DNA of 64,000 nt. It comes from Rhizobium skierniewicense (GTDB taxonomy: Bacteria; Pseudomonadota; Alphaproteobacteria; Rhizobiales; Rhizobiaceae). The notes beneath the pieces were generated by a model. The model was not told where the DNA came from. It searched no databases and saw nothing but the letters and a program-made list of their open reading frames with translations. Both the position numbers and the translations under genes were made by a program. The DNA lies in the NCBI RefSeq assembly GCF_014196515.1, contig NZ_JACIDV010000012.1, positions 62,001 to 126,000 on the forward strand, given 5' to 3'. Position 1 is the stretch's first letter; every line of letters begins with the position of its first letter. Below, piece by piece: positions 44,760 through 55,083 of the stretch.

Positions 44760-45607
44760 TGAGCGTTCGCAACAATCTTGATGTTGTCGTCGGCGAAGGA
44801 GCCGGGCAGGTAACCTTTTCCAACACGAAGCGTTTCTCGCTCATCGCCGGGCCGTGCCAGATGGAAAGCCGTGATCATGCCTTCATGATTGCGGAAAACC
44901 TCGCCGAACTTTGCGGCAGGCTTGGGATCGGGCTGGTCTACAAGTCTTCCTACGACAAGGCCAACCGCACATCTCTGTCGGGACAGCGTGGCATTGGCAT
45001 CGATAAGGCGCTGGAGGTCTTTGCGGAGCTGAAAGAGCAGTTCGGATTTCCGGTTCTGTCAGACATTCACACGGAGGAGCAGTGCGCCATTGTCGCGCCT
45101 GTCATCGACATTCTGCAAATCCCTGCTTTCCTGAGCCGACAAACAGACCTTCTTGTTGCTGCCGCCAAGACGGGCCGTGTGATCAACGTCAAGAAGGGCC
45201 AGTTTCTAGCGCCCTGGGATATGAAGAACGTTCTGGCCAAGTTGAACGATAGCGGCAATCCGAACGTCCTTTTGTGCGAACGCGGCGCCTCGTTCGGCTA
45301 CAACACGCTGGTGTCCGACATGCGCTCTTTGCCCATCATGGCCTCACTCGGCGCGCCTGTCGTCTTCGATGCGACCCACTCGGTTCAACAGCCAGGCGGG
45401 CAGGGCGGCTCAACGGGAGGCCAGCGGGAATTCGTGGAAACACTTTCGCGCGCAGCCGTTGCAGTCGGTATTGCCGGTCTCTTCGTCGAAACGCACGAAG
45501 ATCCGGACAATGCGCCGTCGGATGGCCCGAATATGGTTCATCTGAAAGACATGCCCAAGCTTCTGGAGAAGTTGCTGGCCTTCGACGACATCGCCAAATC
45601 GGCTTGA
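44759..45607 (+). CDS. kdsA: 3-deoxy-8-phosphooctulonate (KDO-8-P) synthase, metal-dependent type
   Basis: KdsA condenses arabinose-5-phosphate with phosphoenolpyruvate to KDO-8-phosphate for LPS. GAGGAG lies five bases before ATG 44759 (a second ATG at 44756 is too close). The 282-residue TIM barrel has [48 protein letters not shown] and [20 protein letters not shown]. The Cys in [10 protein letters not shown], where E. coli KdsA has Asn, together with the His, Glu and Asp of ATHS, VETH and SDGPN, marks the metal-dependent class II enzyme. Confidence 0.95.
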   Translation: MSVRNNLDVVVGEGAGQVTFSNTKRFSLIAGPCQMESRDHAFMIAENLAELCGRLGIGLVYKSSYDKANRTSLSGQRGIGIDKALEVFAELKEQFGFPVLSDIHTEEQCAIVAPVIDILQIPAFLSRQTDLLVAAAKTGRVINVKKGQFLAPWDMKNVLAKLNDSGNPNVLLCERGASFGYNTLVSDMRSLPIMASLGAPVVFDATHSVQQPGGQGGSTGGQREFVETLSRAAVAVGIAGLFVETHEDPDNAPSDGPNMVHLKDMPKLLEKLLAFDDIAKSA

Positions 45608-47105
<1,498 letters not shown>

Positions 47106-47114
47106 GCCTCCCAC

Positions 47115-47149
47115 CTAGAGCGTTTCCATTTAACAAGGAAACGCTCTAG
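47115..47149. repeat. Palindromic element after eno, cut by the IS
   Basis: CTAGAGCGTTTCC (47115-47127) is the perfect inverse of GGAAACGCTCTAG (47137-47149). Similar AGAGCGTTTCC palindromes are common between genes in Rhizobiales. The last G coincides with the first base of the IS terminal repeat, so the element was inserted at the TA of its right arm. Confidence 0.7.
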
Positions 47150-48010
47150 GCTGTAGTGACAATTTAATCATTTGAGCCAGAGCATTATGCTTGCGATTTT
47201 GATGAAGCCCATGAAGTTTGCGGCGATTTTGTCATAGCGTGTTGCGATACGCCGCCACTGCTTGAGCTTTGCGAAGAAGCTTTCGATACCCCATCGGGCC
47301 TTGTATGCGATGCGGTCGTAGGCGTGCTGATACTTGCGATGGCGGCGCGGCGGGATGACCGGCTCGCCGCCCTGTTCGAGAATGATGTCATGCAGGCTAT
47401 CGGCATCATAGGCGCGGTCTGCCAGCACCTGTTTGGCGGGTATACCCCGGACAAGATCGCAAGCTGGAGCCATGTCATTCTGCTGTCCCGGTCCAAGATG
47501 GAAGCGAACCGGTAGGCCCAACGCGTCAACTACCGCATGGATTTTACTGCCAAATCCACCGCGGGAGCGACCGAGAGCCTGGGCTTGCGAGCCCCCCTTT
47601 TTCGTCGGCCACCAGCAGCTTGGGCCTGCGCCCGAATCACGGTCGCATCGATCGAAAGCCACTCCGATCAGGATCGGCGGCTATCGCTTCGAAAATCTGA
47701 TCGAATACACCTTGCTCGATCCACCGATAATACCGTCGCTTCACCGTCTGATAAGGCCCGAAACGATCTTCCGGCAGATCGCGCCAGCGTGCACCCGAGC
47801 GTGCCAGCCACAACACCGCATCGAAAAAAACGGCAACCGTCACTACGCGGGCCGCGCTTGCCTTGGCGACCACCGGGAACGAACGATTTCAGCCGATCCC
47901 ACTGATCGTCGCGCAAAACCTTGCCATCCATCACCGACCTCCAAAAGTCAGTGTTGAATCTGATTCAACGACAAAACGGAATCCCATTCCCTTAAATTGT
48001 CACTACAGCC
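47149..48010 (-). mobile_element. IS5-family insertion sequence (IS427-group-like), 862 bp
   Basis: The ends are perfect 19-base inverted repeats: GGCTGTAGTGACAATTTAA at 47149-47167 and its inverse at 47992-48010. A TA dinucleotide flanks both sides (47147-47148 and 48011-48012), matching the TA target duplication of this group. Inside is a two-frame DDE transposase on the minus strand. Length, two-frame layout, and the terminal repeats fit the IS427 group of IS5. It separates eno from the terminator at 48024-48049. Perfect ends suggest recent arrival, but the coding frame is damaged (see the transposase entry). Confidence 0.92.
47168..47931 (-). pseudogene. IS5-family transposase, frame disrupted by two indels plus a probable programmed frameshift
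   Basis: Translation on the minus strand starts at 47931 (MDGKVLRDDQWDRLKSFVPG). At a T7 run (47824-47830 on plus as A7) the sense passes to another frame (DAVLWLARSGARWRDLPE, then FGPYQTVKRRYYRWIEQGVF). Near 47664-47668 it returns to the first frame (EWLSIDATVIRAQAQAAGGR). So one base was probably gained in the T-run and one lost later. At A5G6 (47592-47602) a -1 shift of the kind used in this IS group leads into orfB (KKGGSQAQALGRSRGGFGSK, later ADRAYDADSLHD, RYDKIAANFMGFIKIASIML). The DDE residues in ADRAYD and related blocks are visible. Unless transcriptional slippage rescues it, this copy is inactive. Confidence 0.8.
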
Positions 48011-48023
48011 TAACGTATCAATC

Positions 48024-48049
48024 GAAAGGCCCGGATCGCTCCGGGCCTT
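48024..48049. terminator. Terminator, probably the original eno terminator displaced by the IS
   Basis: AAAGGCCCGGA pairs with TCCGGGCCTTT around TCGC and is followed on plus by TT and CATG, giving T5. On the minus strand the stem is followed by CG, so plus-strand use is favoured. It lies only three bases beyond the lacI-type gene's stop, so it may serve both convergent units. Confidence 0.75.
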
Positions 48050-48051
48050 TT

Positions 48052-49113
48052 TCATGCGCCGAATTTGGGCGCTCGGCTGGACCAGACGGGCTGACTGAGG
48101 CTTTGGAGCCCTTGGACCGGTTTGCCATCGATCCGGGCCAGCAAAGCCCTGGCCAGTTCCCGACCCGCCAGCTTGATATCCTCGTTGACCGTGTGGATTT
48201 CGGGACGAAGCCAGTTCAGAAAATCGGCAGATTGTTTGGACACGACGTCGATATCTCTTCCAACCTTTTTGCCCGCCTCTTCGACGCCAGCGATGAAGGC
48301 GATGGTGGACGTGCCGCTGATCGATACCAAACCGTCGGGACAATCCGGTGTGCTCATCAGCGCCTCGCTTAACGCTTTGACCTGATCGAGCGGCGTGTCG
48401 TTGCTGATGATGTCGTTCAGCGGAAATTCCAAGAGGCCGAAATCGTGCAGGCCCCGCTCAAAGCCACGCCGCGCGAAATCATAATAGGAAAACTGCTTTG
48501 GAGGCAGCAAAACGGCAATGTGCTTTCGTCCACATTGCGACAGCCGCTTCATTGCCTCGTAGACATAAGCCTCGTTATCGAAATCATGATAGGGATGATC
48601 GATCCCCATATTGGTGCGGCCATGGGCTGCGAAGGGCATGTTGCGTTCCGTCATGAAGCGGACGCGTGCATCGTCCGGCTGCATCTTCGAGATGATGACG
48701 CCATCGGCAGAGCCCGTGTCCAGAATATACTGGATTGGGACCATAGGGTCCTTCGCATGCGTATGCGGTGTGACCACCAAGTGATACTGCGTGTTTGCCA
48801 GCACCTCGGTGATGCCGAACACCAGTTGGGTGGTGAAGCCCATCAACTCTTCGTCCACACTCAGAACCAGTGCGATGACATTTGTCTTGCCTGTGCGCAA
48901 ACGAACGCCTGCACGGTTCGGCTGGTAGCCGATCTGCCGCGCCACCTGACGAACACGCTCCTTGGTTTCCGCCCCGATATCAGGTGCATCTTTCAGCGCA
49001 CGAGACACCGTCGTGATGCCGAGGCCGGTCATATAGGCTATGGTCTTGAGAGTGGGGCGCTCATAACCCGCCAGTGCCTGGACGTTCGTCTCGGGTTCTA
49101 TGCTGTCATCCAT
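48052..49113 (-). CDS. LacI-family transcriptional regulator
   Basis: The start at 49113 gives [20 protein letters not shown], followed by the LacI helix-turn-helix ([20 protein letters not shown]) and hinge; the longer frame adds 24 unlikely residues. The C-terminal 280 residues form a periplasmic-binding-protein-like sugar domain ([40 protein letters not shown]). The short acidic N-terminal extension before the HTH is unusual. It diverges from the beta-mannosidase gene and likely controls it through the operator-like site at 49457-49472. The inducer is unknown; a mannoside would fit. Confidence 0.92.
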   Translation of the reverse strand: MDDSIEPETNVQALAGYERPTLKTIAYMTGLGITTVSRALKDAPDIGAETKERVRQVARQIGYQPNRAGVRLRTGKTNVIALVLSVDEELMGFTTQLVFGITEVLANTQYHLVVTPHTHAKDPMVPIQYILDTGSADGVIISKMQPDDARVRFMTERNMPFAAHGRTNMGIDHPYHDFDNEAYVYEAMKRLSQCGRKHIAVLLPPKQFSYYDFARRGFERGLHDFGLLEFPLNDIISNDTPLDQVKALSEALMSTPDCPDGLVSISGTSTIAFIAGVEEAGKKVGRDIDVVSKQSADFLNWLRPEIHTVNEDIKLAGRELARALLARIDGKPVQGLQSLSQPVWSSRAPKFGA

Positions 49114-49444
49114 GTGGCCACTCACTATCAGTTCTACGTGATATGGTAGAGCGCTTTTCGATTGTTGCAAAGCAGATAGCCGCATTGCAGAGGAAATGAC
49201 GAAAACACGTCTGTAACGATACAGTCAGTTTGGCTGTTCGATGGCGAAATAAGCGTTCTGGAAATGGTGCAACTTTTCTAAAAAAGCAAACTGCGAGGGC
49301 TCGAATGAAGCGTATTTTTAACATTAAAAAAGTCACTTAAATATATGATTTAAGTATTTAAATTTTATATTAATATACATTTCTCTCTCCTGTCTGCGTA
49401 GTCGATGCATCTCCAGATTTAGAATTTGCAATCCCTCGTGACCG

Positions 49445-49460
49445 CCGGAAAATTTTCCGG
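49445..49460. promoter_or_regulatory. 16-bp perfect palindrome overlapping the LacI-type operator
   Basis: CCGGAAAATTTTCCGG is perfectly symmetric and shares its last four bases with the next palindrome. It could be a second operator half-register or a separate protein site. Confidence 0.5.
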
Positions 49461-49472
49461 TAACGTTGCCGG
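49457..49472. promoter_or_regulatory. Probable LacI-family operator
   Basis: CCGGTAACGTTGCCGG is a near-perfect palindrome with the central CG pair and AACGTT core typical of LacI/GalR operators. It lies 138 bases before the chosen beta-mannosidase start and next to a LacI-type gene. Confidence 0.6.
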
Positions 49473-49609
49473 CGGAGAAAGAGGTTTCGTTTCGTTGAAA
49501 TCTGGAGGTCGCCCAATCGTGCGCTGGAAAGCCGTCAGGGCCTTTGCAGCGTTTCCGCGATCCTCAATCAAGTCTTTCAAGACGGCATGACAATATGGCA
49601 GGGCAGGAC

Positions 49610-52066
49610 ATGACATCATCTTACGCAAACGACGTCTCGGTCGACCTTTCCGGGCAGTGGAAACTTTCATGTGCCGAGGGTGAGCATGATGCCCCCATCA
49701 CAGTTCCCGGGGACGTGCACAGTGCCTTGCGTCAGGCAACGATAATTCCGGACCCATATTTCGGGCGTAACGAAATCGACGTGCAGTGGGTGGCTGATCT
49801 TGACTGGATGATCGAGCGCAGCTTTCATGTCGATGATCCGGAAGCAAACTGGTATCTGGACATCGACTATCTCGATACGGTCGCAGTGGTCTTCGTGAAC
49901 GACGTTCCCGTGCTGTCAGCCGACAACTGCTTCCGCCGCTACCGGCCGGATGTGTCCAGCGCGCTGGTGCCGGGCGAAAACAGAATTCGCATCCATTTTC
50001 ATTCCAGCATCAAGGCCGGTGCGGAGCGGCAGGAGGCGCAGCCATTCTACGTCCCGTATCACCCTGGCAACTCGCCGATCCCGAACGGCAACATGCTGAG
50101 AAAGCCGCAATGCCATTTTGGCTGGGATTGGAACATCGCGCTGGCGCCATTGGGCCTGTATGGTGACATTGCGTTGCGGCGGCTGGATGCGGCGCGGATC
50201 GAGAGCGTCCACACATCACAGCGCCATGTCGAGGATGGGGTGGAGCTTCATGTCGGAGTGATGCTTCATGCTGCGCAGGCGGTGAGCGTGCCGATCCACC
50301 TTTCGCTTGGCGAGGAGAGGCTGCGGTTGGACTGCGGCGTCAATGCAGGCGATACGGTGCTGAGGCATGTCTTCTTTGTCGAGACGCCGAAATTGTGGTG
50401 GCCGGCGGGCAGTGGCGAGCAGGCGCTCTACACGCTGACAGTGGAGCTTCCAGATGAATCCGTGACGCGGCAGATCGGTTTTCGAACCATCGAGCTTCTG
50501 ACGGATAAGGACGAGGCGGGTAGCCGCTTTGCGTTTCGCGTCAACGGACGGGAGATTTTCTGCCGTGGTGCCAACTGGATCCCGGCTGATGCGCTTCATT
50601 CCTTGAGCAGCCGCGAAAAGACCGAAGACTTGCTGTTGTCGGCGGTTCAAGCGAACATGAATATGATCCGCGTCTGGGGCGGCGGCTTCTACGAGCAGGA
50701 CTGGTTCTACGATCTTTGCGACAGGCTGGGTTTGATGGTGTGGCAGGACTTCATGTTTGCCTGCAACCTTTATCCCTGCACCGATGACTTCCTGGATAAT
50801 GTCGAGCATGAAGTCAGCTACCAGGTAAAGCGACTGTCCTCGCATCCGTCCATCGCGCTGTGGTGCGGCGATAACGAACTGGTCGGCGCACTAACGTGGT
50901 TCGACGAATCGCGAGACAATCGCGACCGGTATCTGGTCGCCTATGACCGGCTGAACCGGACGATCGAGAAGGCGCTGAAAAAAGCCGCTCCATCTGCGCT
51001 GTGGTGGCCGTCCAGCCCGGCGTCCGGTTATCTTGATTATGGCGACGCATGGCACGCAGACGGCTCGGGCGATATGCACTACTGGTCCGTCTGGCACGAA
51101 AACAAATCCTTCGACAACTACCGTGCCGTCATGCCGCGCTTCTGCTCGGAGTTCGGTTTCCAGTCCTACACATCCATGCCGGTGATCAAGACCTATGCGG
51201 ATGGGAAGGACATGAACATCTCTTCGCCAGTGATCGAGCTTCACCAGAAGAATGCGGGCGGCAACGAGCGGATTGCGGGGACCATGTTCCGCTATTTCCG
51301 CTTTCCCAAAGATTTCGAAAATTTCGTCTATATCAGTCAGGTGCAGCAGGCGCTCGCCATCAAGACGGCGGTGGACTATTGGCGCTCCCTGAAACCGCAT
51401 TGCATGGGCACGCTGTACTGGCAGCTGAACGACACATGGCCGGTGGCCTCGTGGTCGAGCCTTGACTACGGCGGAAGCTGGAAAGCGCTGCACTATGCCG
51501 CCCGTCGCTTTTTCCAACCGGTCAGCGTGTCCGCCATTCCATCGGAAGATGGCAAGACAGTGCGTTTCTCGACGGTCAACGACACGGCGGAAGAGGTGGA
51601 GATCGACATGAATATCTTCGCGCTCTCAACCGATGGATCCCGCACGCCGTTGAAATCCGCGCGCGGTACCTGCGGGCCGGATGCTGCCGCGACCATGACG
51701 GAAATAGACATAGCGCAGCTTGCGGACGGTGCCTTGCTTTCTTGGAATTTCATCGCATCCAACGGGATGACCGGCGAGGGGCACCACGTTGCACAAACCT
51801 ACAAGGCGCTGGAACTGCAACCTTCGGGTCTCAAACACCACGTCAAACCACTGGATGACGGGACGTTCGAAGTGGAAGTCTCGCCATCGGGGCTTGCTCT
51901 CTTCGTGATGATCGAAGCCGATATTGCCGGACGCTACTCCGACAATCTGTTCGATCTGGCTGCGGGCGAGACACGCCGTATCGTCTTTGCCCCCAAGAGC
52001 GGCGAACAGACACCGCACCCGTCTTTCAAGATTTTCGATCTGTATTCATCGCAATCACAAGGTTGA
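49610..52066 (+). CDS. GH2-family beta-mannosidase
   Basis: The 818-residue protein follows the GH2 beta-mannosidase plan: a sugar-binding jelly-roll (DLSGQWKLSCAEGE onward), an immunoglobulin-like domain, and a TIM barrel. The acid/base Glu423 lies in WCGDNELVG and the nucleophile Glu514 in FCSEFGFQSY. RGANWIPADALHS and MIRVWGGGFYEQDWFYDLCD are diagnostic for this group. I choose ATG 49610 because AGGGCAGG precedes it; ATG 49595 is an alternative. No signal peptide is seen, so it acts on imported mannosides in the cytoplasm. It is followed by an aldo/keto reductase. No transporter gene accompanies it. Confidence 0.92.
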   Translation: MTSSYANDVSVDLSGQWKLSCAEGEHDAPITVPGDVHSALRQATIIPDPYFGRNEIDVQWVADLDWMIERSFHVDDPEANWYLDIDYLDTVAVVFVNDVPVLSADNCFRRYRPDVSSALVPGENRIRIHFHSSIKAGAERQEAQPFYVPYHPGNSPIPNGNMLRKPQCHFGWDWNIALAPLGLYGDIALRRLDAARIESVHTSQRHVEDGVELHVGVMLHAAQAVSVPIHLSLGEERLRLDCGVNAGDTVLRHVFFVETPKLWWPAGSGEQALYTLTVELPDESVTRQIGFRTIELLTDKDEAGSRFAFRVNGREIFCRGANWIPADALHSLSSREKTEDLLLSAVQANMNMIRVWGGGFYEQDWFYDLCDRLGLMVWQDFMFACNLYPCTDDFLDNVEHEVSYQVKRLSSHPSIALWCGDNELVGALTWFDESRDNRDRYLVAYDRLNRTIEKALKKAAPSALWWPSSPASGYLDYGDAWHADGSGDMHYWSVWHENKSFDNYRAVMPRFCSEFGFQSYTSMPVIKTYADGKDMNISSPVIELHQKNAGGNERIAGTMFRYFRFPKDFENFVYISQVQQALAIKTAVDYWRSLKPHCMGTLYWQLNDTWPVASWSSLDYGGSWKALHYAARRFFQPVSVSAIPSEDGKTVRFSTVNDTAEEVEIDMNIFALSTDGSRTPLKSARGTCGPDAAATMTEIDIAQLADGALLSWNFIASNGMTGEGHHVAQTYKALELQPSGLKHHVKPLDDGTFEVEVSPSGLALFVMIEADIAGRYSDNLFDLAAGETRRIVFAPKSGEQTPHPSFKIFDLYSSQSQG

Positions 52067-52152
52067 AACGACATCAGGAGTCTTTAACATCACCTACCCA
52101 TCACGCCTGCCTATTCTTCAGCAGGCAATAGCATTTTCAAGGAGGAGCATCC

Positions 52153-53187
52153 ATGGCCTGGCAACCGGCTGAAAACCGTTACGCGTCCATGAAATATAAT
52201 CATTGCGGTACATCGGGGCTGAAGCTTCCGGCGATCTCGCTCGGTCTGTGGCACAATTTCGGTAACGATTTTTCGCACAAGACCAAGCAGGACATTTGCC
52301 GCAAGGCGTTCGATCTCGGTATCACCCACTTCGATCTCGCCAACAATTACGGTCCACCTCCCGGCAGTGCCGAAACGGCATTCGGTGAAATTCTGCGCAA
52401 TGATTTCGCGGGGTATCGTGACGAGTTGGTGATCTCGTCCAAGGCGGGTTACAACATGTGGCCGGGCCCGTATGGAGAGTGGGGTAGCCGCAAATATCTC
52501 ATCTCCTCCTGCGACCAGAGCCTGAAGCGCATGGGGCTGGACTATGTCGATATCTTCTATTCGCACCGCTTCGATCCGGATACGCCGTTGGAGGAAACCT
52601 GTGGCGCGCTGGACCACATCGTGCGGTCGGGCAGGGCGCTTTATGTCGGGATTTCCTCCTACAATTCACAACGCACCCGCGAAGCAGCAGCCATTCTGAA
52701 AGAGTTGGGAACGCCCTGCATCATCCACCAGCCCAGCTACTCGATGATCAATCGCTGGATCGAAGAGGATGGCCTCGTCGATACGCTTGAGGAACTCGGC
52801 ATCGGATCGATCGTGTTCTCGCCACTGGCGCAAGGCATGTTGACCACCAAATATCTCGGTGGTGTGCCGGATGCCAGCCGTGCCAGCCAGGGCAAGTCTC
52901 TCAACCCGGCCTTCCTCAACGAGCGCAATATCGAAAACATTCGTGGGCTTAACGCGATTGCCGAACGTCGTGGCCAGACACTGGCGCAGATGGCCATCGC
53001 CTGGGTCCTGCGCGGCGGGCACATCACGACAGCACTGATCGGCGCCAGCCGCCCCGAGCAGGTCGAAGACTGCGTCAAAGCCCTCGACAAACCGGATTTC
53101 ACCGCCGAAGAGCTTTCAGAAATCGATCGCTTTGCCAAAGATGCGGACATCAATCTTTGGGCAAAGTCCGCCGAGTTGAAGTCGTAA
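52153..53187 (+). CDS. gpr: Aldo/keto reductase, YghZ/Gpr type (L-glyceraldehyde-3-phosphate reductase-like)
   Basis: The 344-residue protein closely follows E. coli YghZ: SLGLWHNFG, GITHFDLANNYGPPPGSAE, RKYLISSCDQSLKRMGLDYV, DIFYSHRFDPDTPLEET, and HQPSYSMINRW. The catalytic tetrad Asp-Tyr-Lys-His is present in HFDLANNYG, SSKAGYN and YSHR. In E. coli the enzyme reduces methylglyoxal and L-glyceraldehyde-3-phosphate with NADPH. AAGGAGG is a strong RBS. It follows the beta-mannosidase by 86 bases and is probably cotranscribed, so a sugar-aldehyde role is also possible here. Confidence 0.9.
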   Translation: MAWQPAENRYASMKYNHCGTSGLKLPAISLGLWHNFGNDFSHKTKQDICRKAFDLGITHFDLANNYGPPPGSAETAFGEILRNDFAGYRDELVISSKAGYNMWPGPYGEWGSRKYLISSCDQSLKRMGLDYVDIFYSHRFDPDTPLEETCGALDHIVRSGRALYVGISSYNSQRTREAAAILKELGTPCIIHQPSYSMINRWIEEDGLVDTLEELGIGSIVFSPLAQGMLTTKYLGGVPDASRASQGKSLNPAFLNERNIENIRGLNAIAERRGQTLAQMAIAWVLRGGHITTALIGASRPEQVEDCVKALDKPDFTAEELSEIDRFAKDADINLWAKSAELKS

Positions 53188-53193
53188 ATGAAG

Positions 53194-53226
53194 GCCGTCC
53201 CGGATTTTTCGGGACGGCTTTTCTTC
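53194..53226 (+). terminator. Rho-independent terminator after gpr
   Basis: GCCGTCCCG pairs with CGGGACGGC over a 7-base loop and is followed by TTTTCTTCG. It closes the beta-mannosidase-gpr unit. Confidence 0.9.
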
Positions 53227-53361
53227 GTACACGGTTTGACTTAAACTTTAAGTGCTCATTCTAAGCCTCAAGAACCATTACGAAATTGTAATTATCGGTT
53301 CAGTTTCCGTTCATTGGTGTGACGATAGTGTCTGGTCATCACTTCTCGAAAGGAAATACCG

Positions 53362-53685
53362 ATGAAAAAGTTTCTGTCTGTTCTTCTGGCGGCCACCGTT
53401 CTTGCCGCGCCCTTGGCGCAGGCTCAAAGCCGTCATGATGACCGCCCCGGCCACAGAATGGAGCGCTCGGTGACCACCAAGAAGGTGATCATCAAGAAGC
53501 ACCGTTGGGATCGTGGCCAACGTCTATCTGCGTCGGAACGTCGCCACATGGTCGATCGCCGCGATTATCGCCGCTACAATCTGAGAGAGCCGCGTCGGGG
53601 TGAGCGCTGGGTGCGTGTCGACAACCAATACCTGCTGATCAACGCCGTGAATGGTCTTATCATCGGCCTCTCCAGCAGCCGTTAA
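53362..53685 (+). CDS. RcnB-family periplasmic protein
   Basis: The 107-residue product has a signal peptide (MKKFLSVLLAATVLAAPLAQ, cleavage near AQA), a basic middle with many Arg and His, and the C-terminal RcnB block GERWVRVDNQYLLINAVNGL. RcnB in E. coli is a periplasmic protein linked to nickel/cobalt balance, but many family members have no tested role. It lies between the sugar locus and the zinc genes with its own promoter region and terminator. The GAAAGGAA before the ATG is a good RBS. Confidence 0.82.
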   Translation: MKKFLSVLLAATVLAAPLAQAQSRHDDRPGHRMERSVTTKKVIIKKHRWDRGQRLSASERRHMVDRRDYRRYNLREPRRGERWVRVDNQYLLINAVNGLIIGLSSSR

Positions 53686-53703
53686 GTCGGATGTCGATTT
53701 TTC

Positions 53704-53741
53704 CTGCGGCCATGGAGTGTCTCCATGGCCGCAGTCATTTT
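53704..53741 (+). terminator. Strong terminator after the RcnB-like gene
   Basis: CTGCGGCCATGGAG and CTCCATGGCCGCAG form a perfect 14-bp stem with a TGT loop, followed by TCATTTT. It also separates this gene from the convergent COG0523 gene. Confidence 0.85.
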
Positions 53742-53792
53742 CATAGACAAGCGCGTCGGTGACGGCATCGCAACGAAAACTGGATTGTCGTT

Positions 53793-54998
53793 TCATGCCG
53801 CCTGCCTGCTCCAGTCCGGAAACGGGTCGGCCAGGTTCCGCCAGGCGGTGGGTGTAAACAGCTCGGCATCGATCAGGCAGGCATCCAGCTCCTCACGAAG
53901 CGCCGCCTCGCTCATCGGGTCTGCACCGATGAAAACGATTTCCTGCCGTCTGTCTCCCCAGACACCATCCATGTAGGGTGCGAGCATGCGCTGGAAGCCC
54001 GGTTCTTCTGGCCAGTGTGTTTTCGGAACCGATGACCACCAAAGGCCCATCTTTCCGGTTTTCACCATCGCGCCAGCCTGACTGATTTCTCCGACATGGT
54101 CAGGACGTGTGGCGAGCCAGAAAAAGCCCTTTGCACGAATGACGCCAGGCCAGTCCTTATTGATAAAAGCGTGGAAACGAGCGGGATCGAACGGACGTCT
54201 GGCGCGGTAGACGAATGAGCGGATGCCATATTCTTCTGTCTCTGGAATGTGCCCCTTGAAACCGTGCAACTCCTTGAACCAGAGTGGATGTGTCTCCGCC
54301 TCGGCAAGATTGAACAGGCCAGTTCCGAGAACATTTTTTAGCTCGACCTGTCCGAAGTCTGCCTCGATCAGTTTTGCATCGGGATTGAGGCCAACGATAA
54401 TCTTGCGGGCAGCGTCTCTCTGAGCCTCTGTGGCAGACGAAACCTTGTTCAGAATAACCACATTGGCAAATTCGATCTGTTCGACCAGCAGATCCACCAG
54501 CGTTCGATCATCACCGTCGCCAGCCGTTTCACCGCGATCTGCCAGGAAATCCGACGAGCCATAATCCTTCAGCAGATTGGCGCAATCGACGACCGTCACC
54601 ATCGTATCCAGTTGCGCGACATCGGCAAGGCTGTGACCGCGCTCATCGCGAAAATCGAATGTTGCTGCAACGGGCAGGGGCTCCGCGATCCCTGTGGATT
54701 CGATCAGCAGATAGTCGAAGCGATCCTGTTCAGCCAGTTGCCGAACCTCGTCCAGTAGGTCATCGCGCAACGTGCAACAGATGCAGCCATTGGTCATTTC
54801 CACCAACTGCTCCTGCGTCCGCGAGAGATTGGCCCCTCCATCCCTGATCAGGGAAGCATCGATATTCACCTCGCTCATGTCGTTGACGATCACGGCAACG
54901 CGGAGCCCCTCGCGATTGCCCAGGATGTGATTGAGGAGAGTGGTTTTTCCCGCACCGAGAAACCCGGAGAGAACGGTGACCGGCAGTTTCCGCATCAT
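53793..54998 (-). CDS. COG0523/CobW-family GTP-binding metallochaperone (zinc-responsive type)
   Basis: The 401-residue protein has Walker [16 protein letters not shown], the metal motif [19 protein letters not shown], and NKVS for guanine recognition. The C-terminal CobW_C domain includes [12 protein letters not shown] and WWSS. Members next to zur/znu genes are thought to hand zinc to client proteins under zinc limitation. A Zur box at 55013-55027 lies 15 bases before the start, supporting zinc control. GGAG is seven bases from the ATG. It follows znuA on the same strand but behind znuA's terminator. Confidence 0.92.
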   Translation of the reverse strand: MMRKLPVTVLSGFLGAGKTTLLNHILGNREGLRVAVIVNDMSEVNIDASLIRDGGANLSRTQEQLVEMTNGCICCTLRDDLLDEVRQLAEQDRFDYLLIESTGIAEPLPVAATFDFRDERGHSLADVAQLDTMVTVVDCANLLKDYGSSDFLADRGETAGDGDDRTLVDLLVEQIEFANVVILNKVSSATEAQRDAARKIIVGLNPDAKLIEADFGQVELKNVLGTGLFNLAEAETHPLWFKELHGFKGHIPETEEYGIRSFVYRARRPFDPARFHAFINKDWPGVIRAKGFFWLATRPDHVGEISQAGAMVKTGKMGLWWSSVPKTHWPEEPGFQRMLAPYMDGVWGDRRQEIVFIGADPMSEAALREELDACLIDAELFTPTAWRNLADPFPDWSRQAA

Positions 54999-55012
54999 GG
55001 TGAAACTCCAAT

Positions 55013-55027
55013 TGTTATAATATTACA
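55013..55027. promoter_or_regulatory. Zur box of the COG0523 gene
   Basis: TGTTATAATATTACA shows the TGTTAT-N3-ATTACA form also seen in the znuA-znuC region. On the minus strand it contains a TATTAT that can serve as a -10 box, so Zur binding would block RNA polymerase directly. Confidence 0.8.
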
Positions 55028-55035
55028 TTGAGGAT

Positions 55036-55067
55036 TAAAATGAAAGGTGGCACGCGCCACCTTTCAT
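55036..55067 (-). terminator. Terminator of znuA
   Basis: ATGAAAGGTGGC pairs with GCCACCTTTCAT around ACGC (12 bp). On the minus strand TTTTAATCC follows. It stands between znuA and the Zur-controlled promoter of the next gene. Confidence 0.85.
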
Positions 55068-55083
55068 CCTGCTATGAGTTTGA

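Larger units (their letters stand above)
49114..49609. promoter_or_regulatory. Divergent regulatory region, LacI gene / beta-mannosidase
   Basis: These 496 bases hold no gene. The middle (about 49310-49385) is markedly AT-rich, with an inverted repeat ACTTAAAT-N5-ATTTAAGT at 49335-49355. To its right lie two overlapping palindromes (49445-49472) described separately. Confidence 0.6.

Noticed and set aside
47433-48372. Plus-strand frames across the IS element
   Set aside because: They are antisense to the transposase and to the LacI-type gene; the IS family is known to code on the other strand.
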